This document shows positions 11,687 through 24,645 of a DNA stretch of 64,000 nt, piece by piece (positions within the stretch are counted from its first letter, which is position 1; every line of letters begins with the position of its first letter). Source of the stretch: Cylindrodendrum hubeiense (Eukaryota > Ascomycota > Sordariomycetes > Hypocreales > Nectriaceae); NCBI GenBank assembly GCA_014621425.1, contig JAANBB010000089.1, positions 53,615-117,614 on the forward strand, read 5' to 3'. Made by a program: the position numbers and the translations under genes. The notes beneath the pieces are model-generated. The model was given only the letters and a program-made list of their open reading frames with translations. It was not told where the DNA came from and searched no databases.

Positions 11687-13048
11687 TCACGATGATGAGG
11701 TGTCTGAATCCGGTTTGGAGACCTCAACCGTTGTGGTAGTAGTCTTGGTAATACCTGGGGGGTATCGCCCCTGAAGACCCACACGGTCGATGCTTTCGTC
11801 ACTGGATTTGGCATCTATTTGCGTGAGAATGGTCGTCTTGTTCGTGATACCCCCTGGGCTCGCTATACGGTTCTGAAGCTCGTAATCGTCCATAGCAGCA
11901 TCATTGATGGCTCTCTGGCTGCTTGTCTCGTCCGCTTGATCATCGAGACCGCGTCGACCACTGCCCAGCGTGTGCCAGTTGTTACCACTCCGTAAGGTAC
12001 CACGGCCGTAGTTGGTGTTGCCAGTTGTAGGTGTCTTTCGGGAGTTCTTGCCATATGTGCTACCGAGGAAGCGTCTGAAAATTGGTCGCAAGCAGGGCAA
12101 GCTGCCTGCAATGATGCCGACGTTGAGTTCGACACACGTCCAAATGGTGATGTTCTGGGAATCCCAAAGCCAATCGCCGAGTTTGCCGTAGTTGGTAACA
12201 TAACCCAGCTTGACAAAGGCGGCCGCACAAGCGAAGACACCGAGACCGAGAATAGCGATGAGACTGACGCGGGTGCGGAAGTGCACATTGAGGTTCCAGA
12301 GCATCGGCGTGGGAATAACAATGGCGAAGAGCAGATCGGTGATGATGTTGAGTGCGGCATTGGTGTACGATAGGCCCAGAAGCGTGGATTTGGACCAACA
12401 GGTTGCGTTCACGGTCGAGTCCCATTGAATGCGAATGTCGGTACATTGGAACATGATTGTCTGTAGATGTGGGTTAGTGACAATGCTTTGAGCCAGATTT
12501 AGATTCGATCAACGTACGAAGAAGCATCCGATGGTATAGAAGGCCATGAAGCCCATGATGGACTGGATGAGGACTCGGTAGAACTTTGTCGAAGCAATGC
12601 GTAGCAGAGACGACCCAACCGACAGCTTAACTACACAGATGGCGATGAGGAATATGGGCTGGCTGACGAAGTTGAGCTTCATTCCGATCATGTAGATGGG
12701 CGGGTCGACATCGCCAACATGCTGTCCTGCGCCATGGGCGACCTGTCCGAAGATGACTCCCTGGCCAGCCCAACCCAGGGCGAGGGCCATGATCATGAAC
12801 CAATCCTGTGGGGAATGGGGTCAGCATTGCAGATTACAGCGGACGAACGCACAAAAAGCAAAAGGGGCGGGGATGCTTCAACGTACATCCCATCCTGTGT
12901 TGCGGATGATGGCGACGCGGACGTAGATGCGGGCAACGACGGTGATGGTCGCCAGCGAGATGATGAAGGCAGTCGCCGCCAAAATGCCCGTGGACCCGTT
13001 CTCATCCGGGTTCGAGGGGAGCTCCGCGACAGCTGCACGCGCTTCCAT
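11687..13048 (-). CDS. Pth11-like integral membrane protein (fungal rhodopsin-fold domain)
   Basis: Three exons, 13048-12887, 12805-12518 and 12460-11687, all in phase 0, give 407 residues. Both introns have GTACGT donors. The protein starts with a short acidic tail and then shows about seven hydrophobic segments. The family hallmark WDDWFM after the first helix pair is created across intron 1. Cysteines lie near CTDIRIQWD and CWS in the third extracellular loop, as in the fungal SAT4/Pth11-like family. Helix six carries TPMLWNLNV, and helix seven is followed by a 140-residue polar Ser/Thr-rich cytoplasmic tail. Members are plasma-membrane GPCR-like proteins, some needed for surface sensing by pathogens. 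No N-terminal CFEM domain is present, so it belongs to the non-CFEM class. The ligand is unknown. Confidence 0.9.
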
Positions 13049-15488
13049 TGTGGAGGTTGGCTGCGTTGAAATGTCCCGAGACTTTGGACAATGGGAACAA
13101 ACGACGGGTCAGGGAACAATAAGAAGACGGGACGGTTGGGGGCACTTTTTCCCTCCACGTGGGAGAGGGGGGAACACGTCCAGCAGGTCGGGAGGATGAC
13201 GAACCAGGGGATTATCGAACGTGTAAGACATGGCGTCCCACATCTGCTTGGCCGGCTCTTGGTCGAGACGCCAATCTCCAATCTGGACACGGGGGGCTTA
13301 TGCCCCATGTGCAGCCGCCACCGCAGGATGAACCATGAACGCAACCACCGAACCGCCCTAGCCGTGCCATCACTCCATATTCGGGCACTCGTAGGCACGG
13401 GAAACATAATAGTGCCTTCTCGCTATGGTCGGCGACTGCTAGCCCGTACCGTGAGAGTCCAAGGCAGCCGAAGCAGACGGACGTCAAGGGGGGAATCGTC
13501 CGACCCCCCGAGCGGCTCCGTCAACCATGAAAGTAAGCATCTCATCATACTACGGTGTTGCGATTCAATAGCCTCTTGACTCGCATGAACTTAATTATTA
13601 TGGATATGACACTGGGAGGACGACTCTGACGGCGACTCTGACGGCGAGCGGTGGTTCGATGCGGTACGATGCAGTAGACGACAAGTATCCCAGGCGATCA
13701 ATTTCCACTAAGACGGACGGCCTCGTCATGGGGGACGCCTTCCAAGGGGTCAGGGCTGTAGTCGTCCCTGGCCTGCATCTCCAAGGCAATTAGTCCGCTT
13801 TCGGCCGAGGCATGGCGCGCCCGTCTCGTAAGGATGATCCACCCGCAGGGCAAAAAGCCGCAGCGGTGGCGGCTCGCAAATGGCGCTCGCAAGAGGCTAG
13901 GGGGTGACATCGGTGGCGACGAGCCAAGGCACGACTAAACAAGAGGCGGAAATCAGTCGACGGTTCCGGGACCCGGGACGGGAGAGGAGGGGGCTTCCGC
14001 CGCACTGACTGGACCGAGAACAGAGAGGGGAACCTTTCTTCTAGAGTTGCCAGTAGAGCCTTCGCCCAGGTGCTAAATCCGGCCGAATCCGGGGTTGAGT
14101 GAAAAGTCGTGCCTGACGTCGGCCGGCTTCGCGATCGACACGCTGATCCATCGGGGCTCCCGCGAGACACCTGGCCATGGAGGGACTCTGCTCGGAGCCG
14201 GCGCCCGCGACGACGGGGGGTTCGTCGGCCAGCGAGATGCAGCCCACATCCCGAACGGAACGCTTCCGGATCAGCACCTCAGCAGCGCTGACGGACCGTG
14301 GACGAAATGCCCGGCACCCCAGCCCTGCTAAGCGTAGTGTTGTCGATTCGCCGCTGCACCTCGTCGCTGATCCCCCTGGCCCCTGCTCCCTTAGCCTCGC
14401 GTACCGAGTCCGCCGTTCCCAGCCCGTGAGGCGGCGGGGGATGCGTAGGGGCAGTCGGCAGCGCGGCGCATCCACCCGCCCAGCGCGTGGGGCGATGCGC
14501 TCGACGCGACGGCACCGTTGCGTGCCACGGCGGCCGGACAGGGGCGACGGGGCCATGGCGCCAGCCCGGCCGAAGCATAAACACAGGCGGGAGGAGGCTT
14601 GTGGCGCGTTGTACGTACAGATTACATACATGCACAGTGATTGCTACAGGTGGCTCGGTGCGCTACGGAACATCTGTCCCTGGCTCTGATTCGGAAGCAT
14701 GCGGGCATTCCCCTGAAGTGTGTTGGTTGTTAGTGTCGGCGCCAGCCCTGCAGCGCAAATGCCGGATCCCTGAGGGTGTGGACTCGCCGCTGCGCCGCCA
14801 AGGCACCGCAACGGAGCCCAAGGCCCCCGATTTCGAAATCTGATCTCGACGTAAATCTCGTCGCCGCATCACCATGGATCACCGTGGACTATCCATGGGC
14901 CGCCCGCGCACTGATCCAGGGCCCTTCCAGGGCTCTTCCAGGGCTCCACCCGGCAGCCCAAGGGCCCAACGTGGGCCCACGCGTCGACCTCGATGAGTTG
15001 GCGCTGCCAGCTGAAGCCGCGGCGTGCACCTCTGCACTTCCCCAGCCTCATGTACCGCCTTCGGACGGGGTGGACGGGGCCGGCGCGACCAACTCTCCAA
15101 AGCCCGCAGGAGGTTTCCCTGGAGTCCCTGGCGTCTCCCCTGGCGCGGCCAATTTGCCGCGACGGTGAGGGGCATCATGCGCCAGCTACGGCCTCTGATG
15201 GGCTCTCAAGGGTTCTGTCGACAGTCCGCCGTCCTTGGTCCTGTCGTCCCACGGTCCCGTAGTTCTTTCGTGGGAGCCCTGCACGTTGCGCTTGCTCGCC
15301 ATGCGTTGGGCCCTCGCCCGCCGTCTCCAGTCCCGCCGGAGGATTGCTATATAGTCGGTTGTCCGTCTGCGCTGAGGGCATCCGGTTCGTCACTTCACCT
15401 TCCTCCAAGCCAACCATCCCAAGGTGTCGAAAACGTGGGCCCCTGCAGATCTTGTCTCTCGCTTGTCTATTCTTGATTGCCTGCCACA
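13049..15488. other. GC-rich gene-free interval
   Basis: About 2.4 kb of GC-rich DNA between the divergent membrane-protein and tyrosinase genes. Long open frames occur on both strands, as expected from composition, but none shows a domain. It contains a 12-bp direct repeat (cgactctgacgg) at 13621-13644 and a TATA box for the tyrosinase near its right end. Confidence 0.5.
15348..15353 (+). promoter_or_regulatory. TATA box of tyrosinase gene
   Basis: TATATA lies 135 bp upstream of the tyrosinase start, followed by pyrimidine-rich sequence typical of fungal transcription starts. Confidence 0.5.
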
Positions 15489-16821
15489 ATGCGTGTCTCA
15501 TTCCTCGCCGTCCTGGCTCTCAATGCCGCCTCTGGCGTGCTAGCCGCTCCCGCCCAGGGCACCACCACCACGTCGGCCGCCCCCGAGGTCACCAACATTG
15601 ACGAGATCTCCAGCCTGGCTCAAGACGCATATGAACAGGCCCAGGAGCTTGTCGAGAACGCAGAGAAGCGCGGCAGCACTTGCAGCTGGAGCAACATCCG
15701 CATCCGCCGCGAGTGGTAAGTCATCCCGTCCCGCCTCGCCCGCTGTAGTAAATGGCGCTTACCATGCTCCCTGCAGGAACACCCTCAGCAAGACGCAGAA
15801 GAAGTCATACGTTGATGCAGTCAAGTGCCTCCAGGCCAAGCCCGCCTTGACTCCCGCGTCTGCTGCTCCTGGTGCCAAGACCCGCTTCGATGACTTCGTT
15901 GCGACGCACATCAACCAGACCCTGAGCATCCACTACACGGGTAACTTCCTCTCGTGGCACAGGTACTTCACCTGGCTGTACGAGGAGGCCCTCCGTGAGG
16001 AGTGTGGCTACACCGGCACTCAACCTGTAAGCCATGTTTCACCCTCCATATATCGAACCATCCGCTGACAACCTTCCTAGTACTGGGATTGGGCCATCAC
16101 TGCCGTCTCCGGCGTGAACAAGTCTTCCATCTTCGATGGTACCGCCTACTCCATGGGCAGCGATGGTGCTTACATCGCTGGCCAAGAGGACGTTGTCCTT
16201 GGCGCCTCCAGTGGCCTCCCCCCAATCTACCTCCCCGCCGGTTCCGGTGGCGGTTGCGTCAAGACTGGCCCCTTCAGTGATATGTCTGTCAACCTCGGCC
16301 CCGCCGCTCTTGACCTTCCCGGCGGCACCTCTGTGTCCGTCACCAACCCCCTTGCCTGGAACCCCCGCTGCCTGAAGCGCGATCTCAGCAACGCGGTCAA
16401 CACGCGATATGCCAACGCCACCTCCATCCTCAAGAACATCCTCAAGCCCCAGACCGTCTACGACTTCCAGATGATGATGCAGGGTGTCCCCGGTGGCGGC
16501 GATATCGGCATCCACGGTGGCGGCCACTACTCCCTTGGTGGTGACCCCGGCCGTGACGTCTACACCTCTCCCGGCGACCCTGCTTTCTACCTGCACCACT
16601 CCATGATCGACCGTGTCTGGTGGATCTGGCAGATGCTGAGCCCCTCAAAGCGCCAGTACGGCAGCATTGCTCTTCAGGGCACCAACACCTTCCTTGACAT
16701 CCCTGCCAGTGCCAACACCACCTTCAACGACTACGTTGAGTACGGCTGGGCTGGCGAGAAGCGCCAGATCAAGGACCTCATGAGCACTCTTGATGGCCCC
16801 TTCTGCTACGTTTACCTGTAA
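15489..16821 (+). CDS. Secreted short tyrosinase (type-3 copper oxidase)
   Basis: Exons 15489-15715, 15777-16026 and 16081-16821 give 405 residues. Residues 1-19 form a signal peptide, and a KR pair near residue 69 suggests propeptide removal. The copper A site shows His120, His128 and His137 in the pattern THINQTLSIH...FLSWHRYF. The copper B site shows His304 and His308 in IHGGGH, plus the HH pair at 331-332 in DPAFYLHH, followed by the conserved IDRVWWIW. Intron 2 falls within the conserved QP-YWDWA motif. The length matches the roughly 400-residue fungal tyrosinases that lack a C-terminal shielding domain. The enzyme oxidises phenols or catechols to o-quinones outside the cell, with roles in pigment formation or phenolic detoxification. 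The ATG at 15489 has A at -3. The substrate preference cannot be read from sequence. Confidence 0.95.
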
Positions 16822-18956
16822 ACGTGCACCTACGGAAGACCGCCTCAGTACATAGTCTTCATCTTCTTTGGCATGACGTGCCACCTTAATTTAACGACGC
16901 CCTGTGATGCCATATAGTCGAAATACAATATTTAACTCACACCAAATGCCCCTCTTCACGTGTTCGTCCTGTCCTGCGTAGTATCCCGAGTGGCCCAGCC
17001 TGCATCATTTACGAACCCTCACCGGGTACGTGGAACGATGCTTCTGGGCGTCCGTCTTCGTACTGCAATCCTTGTAGCCCTTGACAGGCCTTGCCTCTTT
17101 AAGCTTCGGGGGCGTCGCATCGAGGCACACGGGGCAAGGCGGCAGGGCCAGGACGGCCCCACTAACCTGGGTTCCTAGCACACATAACTCAGACGGTTCG
17201 TTCGGCCGTTGAACAGGGGCGAGTCGCATTACGACCCTGGCGACTGCATCTGGCAGGGGGCTGACCAAGCAACCGAGATGGGTGGGTGAGATGCGGCATT
17301 GATTGATGAGGGATTCAAACCCTGGTAGTTCTGGACTTCGGCTAGAAACCCCTGTGATTTCCCCAGGACCAGCAGTAAACATCAGGCCAGTCTGATAAAC
17401 TGACATGATGATTGCTTTTTATCAAGGGTTCATAGGGGACCTTTCTAGATTGAGAGATCCGATGCATCACCGGGGTCCAAAAATGCCTGCAACTCTGGTA
17501 GCGAGTCAGTTCTCCGGAGCATGGCCATACGTAGACAATCGGTGCTGCAAGTAGCTAAATCGTCGTGAATGCTCCTTACTCCATTCGGATCCCGGAAATG
17601 TGTCAGGTCTTCACCCTGCTGCTCATCGCCCGAGTGCCTAGTCGGGTCTCAGCATTGGGCCAAGTCCGAGATATCGTAGCTGGGCCAATCCAACCCCGAG
17701 CGCGCCGTGATAGGATGGTAATATTCCGCCCTCATGTCCACATGCCACGCTTGAGCAAGCCGACTTCGCCCATATTAGGAAGTGCGGATGAATATCAATT
17801 GGAGGTGACATCGTGGATGTGCCATCGTTCGTCGCTTCGTGCTCCAACACGTGGGACTCGGAGGATTGGAGTGAGCACTTGTCAGGATGAACCGGCCAGA
17901 CGGGTTTGTTGATTACTGCCAAGAGGCACGCGGCGTTTCATTTATCCATTGGGATGCAACCCGAATATTTCCGCTCGGGACGAGACATTGGGAATGATAG
18001 AACTTGGCATTTATAATATTGTCAAGTTACCGGTGATAGGTCATGGAGATGGAGGGAATGCTCTAGCGAATACTCCCCTTCTTCACCCGGACTTCACTAA
18101 GCCTAAAAAACAGCGAGCCTCGGATGTCCTCATCCCGAAGACTGAAGGGTGCAGAGGTGCGACCAAAGCGGCACAATTTAGTCTCCCGTACCAATCTGCC
18201 TAACTACGACCCAACTATAGAGCAGGCTAAGCCTTGGACCGAGTGGAGATAGATGCACCCAACAGCACGTCAAAGGAAGCAATTAGAGCGTTTCAATAGC
18301 AAGCGCTTTTGATTGCCTCCAACCCGGGCTGCCTTAGCGCGAAATCCGTGGCGTGCCAACAGGCCGTCCCACATCGGAGCTGAGGTTTCGAGCCGTCATT
18401 TAGGCTGCGCTAATAACGCCATTCCACTAGGAAGGATGATCATTATTATCCCAGTTGCCCATCTTGGCCCCCATATTTTAGCCCAAGCCTATATCAATTG
18501 CCAGTGCCTCTGTGGACCAGCTCACCTGAGCTACTGTCCCGCTCCGCCCTCACAGCCGCTGACAGTCCCGACGGATGCCTCCCCGTCCAGCCCTCATCCA
18601 CTGCTAGACTCGACGTGCCTTCTAGCTTTCTTAGTCTGGGAAGTCTGCCCTTGTAGCCTATTCTGACGCAATGGCACCATCAAACCTTCCGAAATCCACT
18701 TGAGGCCCTAAAGGTAATCGCTCGACGACTTCTAGACGACAAACGGCCCTATTACGATATAGTCTATTCGCCAATGGCGGCCGACACCAAGTCGCTCGAG
18801 ATGAGCAACGCTTGACACGCGGAGAACGGCTGTCATGTGATGAGACGACGGACAATCGTAGTTCCGCGCTAGCTGTTTTCGCTGAGGATTGAAATCACCG
18901 GCCTGTTTTGAAATGGCGCTCAAGCAGTAATTGACTCGGGTTGGGTCGGCGTAGCC
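16822..18956. other. Gene-free interval
   Basis: About 2.1 kb between tyrosinase and antiporter genes, both on the plus strand. No reading frame here shows a family, signal peptide or intron structure. I see no repeats or tRNA. Confidence 0.5.
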
Positions 18957-20796
18957 ATGGATTCCTCGCTCTCCTACCATGAGCCCTCTGTCGTCACAAT
19001 CGCCATCCTCTCGGGCTTTCTCTTGTTACTGAACTTGGTCAATTATGGCCTCGATAAGATTGCGTTCTGTGGCCTTATCGGCCAGGTCGTCCTCGGCATC
19101 GCTTGGGGAACGCCTGGTGGCAAGTTGCTTGACAGGGGGGTTGAGGATGCGATCATGCAACTGGGCTATCTCGGGTTAATTCTCCTCGTTTTCGAAGGTA
19201 TGCATTGCCCACCTTAACATGCGTGACCGCTCCTGACAGTAGCGATAGGCGGCCTCGCAACATCTTTCAAAACCCTGAAAGCAAATCTCGCTCTCTCGAC
19301 AGGCGTTGCCATCACTGGAATCTCAGTGCCCATGGGCTTTTCGTTTTTATTGCAACCCATGGTCGGCGCTACTCCTCTGCAGGCTTTCGCTGCTGGAGCC
19401 GCTCTCTGTTCGACCAGTCTTGGAACAACCTTTACCATACTGAGCAACAGCGGTCTTTCATCCACACGCCTTGGCGTGGTGCTGACAAGTGCAGCTATGA
19501 TGGATGATGTCGTTGGCTTGATCATGGTCCAGGTTGTCTCGAATCTTGGTGGTGGTGATTTTACTGCTGTCACTGTCATCCGACCTGTGATGGTATCGCT
19601 TGCCTTTGCAACCCTTGTTCCCGTGCTCTGCAAGTTTCTTGTTGTCCCCATCACGCTCAAGCTGAACACCGTACGGGAATCAAGCCCAGAATCAAAACTT
19701 GCCACTCTCCTCAAGCTGAGGCAGACTGCTTTCATTATTCATACGGCTTTGCTGCTTATATTGGTCATTGGAGGAACCTTTGCTGGCACCTCAAGTCTTC
19801 TGGCAGCATACATTGCCGGTGCAGCCATCAGTTGGTGGGATTCAGAAGTGGCTCATGTCCGAGTTGGACTAAATGCTGGTTCTGAAATGCAGAATACCGA
19901 GGAGTCTGAAACTAATGATACCGACATCCCTGATAGATCAACTTTACATGTAGCACAAGTTGCACCCGCCACTCAGAGCGGTCTTTCGGAGACCCACAGG
20001 GAAGAGAGTTCTACCTCAGGTTTGGAAACATATGACAGGTACTACAGACCTGTTGTAGAATACGTGTTCAAGCCCTTCTTTTTCGTAAGTCATACCTAAA
20101 CCGAGCATTGTCGATTATTTCTAATCAACCCAGGCTTCTATCGGGTTCTCTGTACCCATCACTCGGATGTTTTCTGGCCCGATCGTATGGCGTGGAGTCA
20201 TCTACACTATTCTTATGACAGTTGGAAAATTGGTGTGCGGCGCCTGGCTGGTCCCATTCGCAAGCCCTCTACGATTCGCAATCCAACTCGCCAAGCGGGT
20301 TGGCATTCCTGGCAACAATCACTCGAAACCGTTGGCTCCAGGCGCGCAGTGCGCAAACTTGAATGCATCAACCACCGACCGAAGCAACTCGCATCGGCCA
20401 CAGGCAGGCAAAACCCACGAAGTCGTGCCCATGGAGACGCTGCCAGATGGAACCTCACGACCAGCTTCCGCCGAGATTCGGAACTCGGCGCCTAAACCCG
20501 AAAAGCCGAGATCTCTCTACCCCGCGTGCATTATGGGGCTGGGGATGGTAGCTCGCGGGGAGATTGGGTTTTTGGTTGCTGCATTGGCCGAGAGCAAGGG
20601 GATTTTCGGTCGCCAATCCAGCGGACAACCGTCGGAGCTGTTTTTGATCGTGACTTGGGCCATTTCGCTCTGCACCGTTATCGGGCCGATCTGTGTGGGA
20701 CTTGTCGTAAACAGGGTCAGACGACTGGAATCTGGAAGCTGCCAAGCCGGAGTCGAAGGCAGCCAGAATGTTCTTGGCGCCTGGGGAGTCAGTTGA
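18957..20796 (+). CDS. Na+/H+ (K+/H+) antiporter, CPA2 type
   Basis: Exons 18957-19197, 19240-20084 and 20134-20796 give 582 residues. The protein has about 11-12 hydrophobic segments of the sodium/hydrogen exchanger family. It begins with a helix (SVVTIAILSGFLLLL), and the first intron sits in LLVFE-VAIGGLATS. The family core SAAMMDDVVGLIM carries the adjacent acidic pair expected at the ion-binding site, and GMVARGEIGFLVA carries a basic residue in the late helix. A hydrophilic loop of about 75 residues follows GAAISWWDSE, and a second long polar loop lies between the helices at about 430-490. It would exchange cations for protons in the plasma or an endomembrane. The sequence does not tell which cation. 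All three exons keep phase. Confidence 0.92.
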
Positions 20797-21158
20797 ACCT
20801 TGCCAAAGTGGAACGCCACGGCGCTGGAAAAACGCCCCGGAAGATTCGCATCTTCGTTTGGGAGACATTCGCCAGCAACAGAGCTGCGTCGGGCTGGCTG
20901 CCATTCTTTTTGGTGTTGAGACAACTATTCAGCATTCGCTGTTGCGTAGACCGACTTTTGATAGCACGTCACCTGTTCACGCCATTGCGTCCTCGTAATC
21001 CCTGCTAATGCAATATGTCGTGCCTCGGCCGTCCCCGCCTTATCAAAATGGCTCGTTGGCATCGGATGACTTAGATAGCACAAAATCTATATAATACTGC
21101 GAAGGCGACTACTTATTTGAAGATTTGAAGCCGCTAGTTCTGTCCCGCAAGACTCATC
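20797..21158. other. Spacer with TATA box of the permease gene
   Basis: A 362-bp spacer between two tandem plus-strand genes. TATATAA at 21088-21094 lies 65 bp upstream of the permease start and is the likely core promoter. No other gene is seen. Confidence 0.5.
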
Positions 21159-22455
21159 ATGGAGTCCTTCCCAATCCGCTCGATTATTTCTGGTGCATTC
21201 CTGATCTTTGGACTTTATTTCGCTTTTCGTCCTCAACACGATACCGAAATAATAACACCCAAAGTATTCATCGTTAGCTTGGTATGTTTAGCATTCCCAC
21301 GTGCGATGCTAGTAGTAGTGCCCCCATCGTGTAGGGATTGAATGCTAACACCAAACTGCAATTAGTTCTCTCTAGAAGCTGATGTGTGGTACGATCATTT
21401 CCCCGGCAGCGGCCTGGGAGATATATTGGCACAGAACATTTCTGTTCCAGGTCTAAGTCCTCAGTATCCGGCTGTTCACTGTACTGCGGATGGAAATGTC
21501 TGCCAAGTCACGACTGGCATGTCTGAGATAAATGCCGCAACTACCATCACTGCACTGGTTTTGTCAAGCAAATTCGATTTAAAGAATACATATTTCCTAC
21601 TCGCCGGAATTGCTGGAGTCAATCCCAAATATGGAACCCTTGGAAGTGTCGCCCTCGCGCGATTCGCTCTCCAGCCCGCTCTACAATATGAGATCGATCC
21701 GAGAGAGATACCAGAGGACTGGAAGACAGGGTACTTCTCTTTTGGAACCAAAAGCCCAACTGAGTACCCGACTGAATTCTATGGTACGGAAGTCTTTGAG
21801 TTGAATGAGGCTCTGAGGGATGTCGCCTTCGACTTTGCCTCAACGGCGACTTTGAACGACACTACGCACACTCAAGAGTACCGATCCAAGTACGAAGCTG
21901 GAGGCTCTGTCTATGATGCTGCAACAAAGCCACCCTCATTGATAAAATGCGATACTTCAACGAGTGATGTCTTCTTCTCGGGAAATTTCCTTGGCGAAGC
22001 GTTCGAGGACGTGACAAGTCTTTGGACGAATGGGATTGGAAAGTACTGCATGTCAGCCCAGGAAGACAATGCTATACTCGAGGTTCTGATCCGATTCCAT
22101 GTCCACAAATCGGTTGACTTTAACAGAGTCATTGTTCTCCGAACAGGTAATTGAACTTGTTATTCACTTGCATGAATAATAACGGCTGACTCGGACATTA
22201 GGCTCCAATTTCGATCGTCCGCCACCGGGCATAGACGCTGTAACCCATTTACGAGGCGAGCATCTAAATGGCGTTAAGATTGCGGTGGACAACATTTACT
22301 TGGCCGGCGTTGAGATTCTTAAAGGTATTCTTGGAGGCTGGGATGAGACATTCATCAACGGGGTCAAGCCTTCTAATTACGTAGGCGACGTATTCGGCAC
22401 CATCGGAGGTGTCCCAGGCTTTAAACCTATTCGTGATCAGGATACTTCAGCATGA
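21159..22455 (+). CDS. Purine nucleoside permease (NUP family)
   Basis: Exons 21159-21281, 21366-22146 and 22202-22455 give 385 residues. A single N-terminal hydrophobic segment (about 9-24) serves as signal or anchor. The rest is the soluble domain of the NUP family, recognised by LEADVWYDHFPGSGLGD, the Cys-bearing segment AVHCTADGNVCQVTTG, the motif TYFLLAGIAGVNPKYGTLG, and GKYCMSAQEDNAILE. The fold is related to nucleoside phosphorylases. In Candida the family is linked to purine nucleoside uptake, while many filamentous fungal members are annotated only by homology. The last exon begins with GSNFDRPP after a phase-1 intron. Length fits the family, and all hallmark blocks are intact. It could act as a secreted nucleoside-binding or hydrolysing protein rather than as a transporter. 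Confidence 0.92.
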
Positions 22456-23566
22456 TTAGATTATGGGGATGTTGTCTGAGTAAATAGAGTAGAAAATACT
22501 AGATCTCAGGAGAGCATAATTTAGTGCTGTGAGGTAGTTTCAGACCATGAATTGTGCCAAAAGTGCATGGCGCATAGAATTTCAACCCCCAGTATATCAA
22601 TAATGCGAGCGGATCACCATTAGGAAGTTGTAGACTTTGGTATTGAGGATGACAGAAGGGGGAAGCTCGGCGGTTTAGACAAAGACATCAAAGACTCGAA
22701 GTTGAAGCTTAGAGCCCCATGATTCATCTCTTCAAGCTGTGCATCCCCGCAGTTTCGGCCCTGGACTTTGAAGTCGAAGGCGGACTCTAATTCCCAATCC
22801 CTCAATATCATCCATCTTCCATTGTTACATGCAAAATGTACTACATCCAGAGTCAAGGGCAGCCTCAAGCCTGGAAGTCTAGCGTGCACTTTCTCCGACC
22901 TAGGTGACGAATCACGTTAATGCAAATCCAGGGGTCTCTCGCCACTCTACATCTAATGATTGCGTGAAAATGGTTCCAAGTATCTTCTCTCGGTGCGACA
23001 CTGCCACTCAGTGAGTAGACCACAGGGTACAACGACCCACGAGGGTGTTAAACTCACGGTGGAATTTTCTTGTGAGTGGAGGTTATACTTTTTCCTCATT
23101 GAGAAGGTCACATGTTTAACGAATAAAACCATGTGTCATTGAGAGAATACGCGTTACTGCGAGTGGAAAGTCTATCTCGGGGACCGTTATGAACATAAGC
23201 AGAATAAAAGCAACGGCCTTTCTTCATGTCCTCAATGTTTTGACCTTCATCCCGAGGGACCCTGCAGGCTTTTTTTATCATCGTTTACACAAGCTTGATT
23301 TCTTGGTGCACTTTCATCTAGGGGCCTCTTAGGTTTACTATAAAGGCCTTGCTACTCCCATTCTGTCTGCTCACGTGGGATCCTGGATAGCCTACATTCA
23401 TCCCTCTATTTATCCCTTCCTGGCCGTGAAAAAAGCACCCAACGGGGCGTTTCGACTCGAAGACTCCAATCCAAATTTCACTTGACTGGAGTACAAGTGA
23501 TAGGGCTCGATCGTCCCATTTTTGGGAACTTCTGAGAGATTTACTGAAAGGGATCATTCAGCCACC
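22456..23566. other. Gene-free interval
   Basis: About 1.1 kb between two plus-strand genes. Open frames here are short and show no domain. The last 100 bp hold the promoter of the cysteine-rich protein gene, with no obvious TATA box. Confidence 0.5.
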
Positions 23567-24645
23567 ATGAAGCTCAAGGCGGCCATCAATGTCGTCTTTT
23601 GGATGCCCACCATGCTCGTTTCTGCTGCCAACTCCATGGTAGGAAACCCAAACGCTTTACCACCTCCGGAACCATGCTTTTCAACTTCAAAAGTAGCCGA
23701 GCATCAAGTATGTGATTTTTTCTTCTCTGGAACTGGGGATATTGACGATGGTAAATATTTGCTAACATGTGAGACAGGAATATTTTGGCTGTAGGCCAAA
23801 GAATCGCCTATTTAACAACGCCCTTTGCTACCCGCCCGCCAAGGATCGCGATGTGAGTAAATTGATATATTCTTGGGTGAAATGCATGACTCAAATTATT
23901 ATCTAGTGTGAGAAATACTGCGAATCGTACGTCGAGTGGTGGTACGGCCGAGAAGTACATTTTAACCAAACCCGCTGTGGCCCTGGAGCTTGCATCCTTA
24001 AACCAGGGCTAACGACTGAGATCAAACTGCCCGAATGGGACTCCTTTGTTAGCAAGGAAACATATACCGTCGACAGCTTCTTCAATTACTGGACACCCAA
24101 CATCACTGCCCCGAGTATCACTTTGGTAAAGCCCACATCAATGTACTATGAATGCGGTTACTTCACATTCATTCCCTACATGGTTAGGTGAGTATAGACC
24201 ATTTTAAGAACCGGTGTTGTCATCCGCCTCTAACGAGACTTGTAGATCATGCGGCGTTGCCGTGAAGGGGAATTTGGGAGTATTTTTCCCGCTTGCGTGG
24301 TGTTCCAAGCTTCGACAGAGGGGAACTTGCCGCGAAACCGTCCTCCACAAGCATAATGGCGAACCAGATGGAGTCGTCGTTTTTGTGGCAACTGATTGCA
24401 ATCATCATCTCAAGCTTCGGCCATTCTGCAAACAGGACCCATATTACTTGAAGAAAGGAGTTTCGTATAACCCCCAACTCCACAGGGAGTATTTGTTGGC
24501 TTTCAAAAATGGAGATGAGACCCAAGAGTTTCGCAGAGAAGTTTGGGATGAATGCCTGAAATGGTCGATGAATAAGACTGTCGCTGACACAGAAAATGAA
24601 CTCGAGGAGGTCATACCACCCCGCTTCGCCGACGTGGAGTATTAA
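23567..24645 (+). CDS. Cysteine-rich secreted protein, unknown family
   Basis: Four exons, 23567-23707, 23778-23852, 23907-24187 and 24246-24645, give 298 residues. The start GCCACCATGA is an optimal fungal context. Residues 1-20 are a signal peptide ending VSAAN. The mature chain has 14 cysteines, an even number, in spaced pairs (CEKYC, CGPGAC, CFS), and several N-glycosylation sequons such as NQT, NIT and NKT. The second intron is flanked on its 3' side directly by CEKYC, the third by SCGV. I do not recognise a domain. The pattern fits a disulfide-stabilised extracellular protein, possibly an effector or antimicrobial-type factor. That is inference; nothing in the sequence shows the target. 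Confidence 0.8.

Noticed and set aside
14041..14689. Overlapping long open frames on both strands upstream of the tyrosinase
   Set aside because: High GC content lowers stop frequency; protein composition is Arg/Pro/Ala-rich without any domain.
17281..17340. ggattcaaaccctgg, which resembles a tRNA T-arm
   Set aside because: The flanking stem does not pair and no matching A-box or acceptor stem is found.
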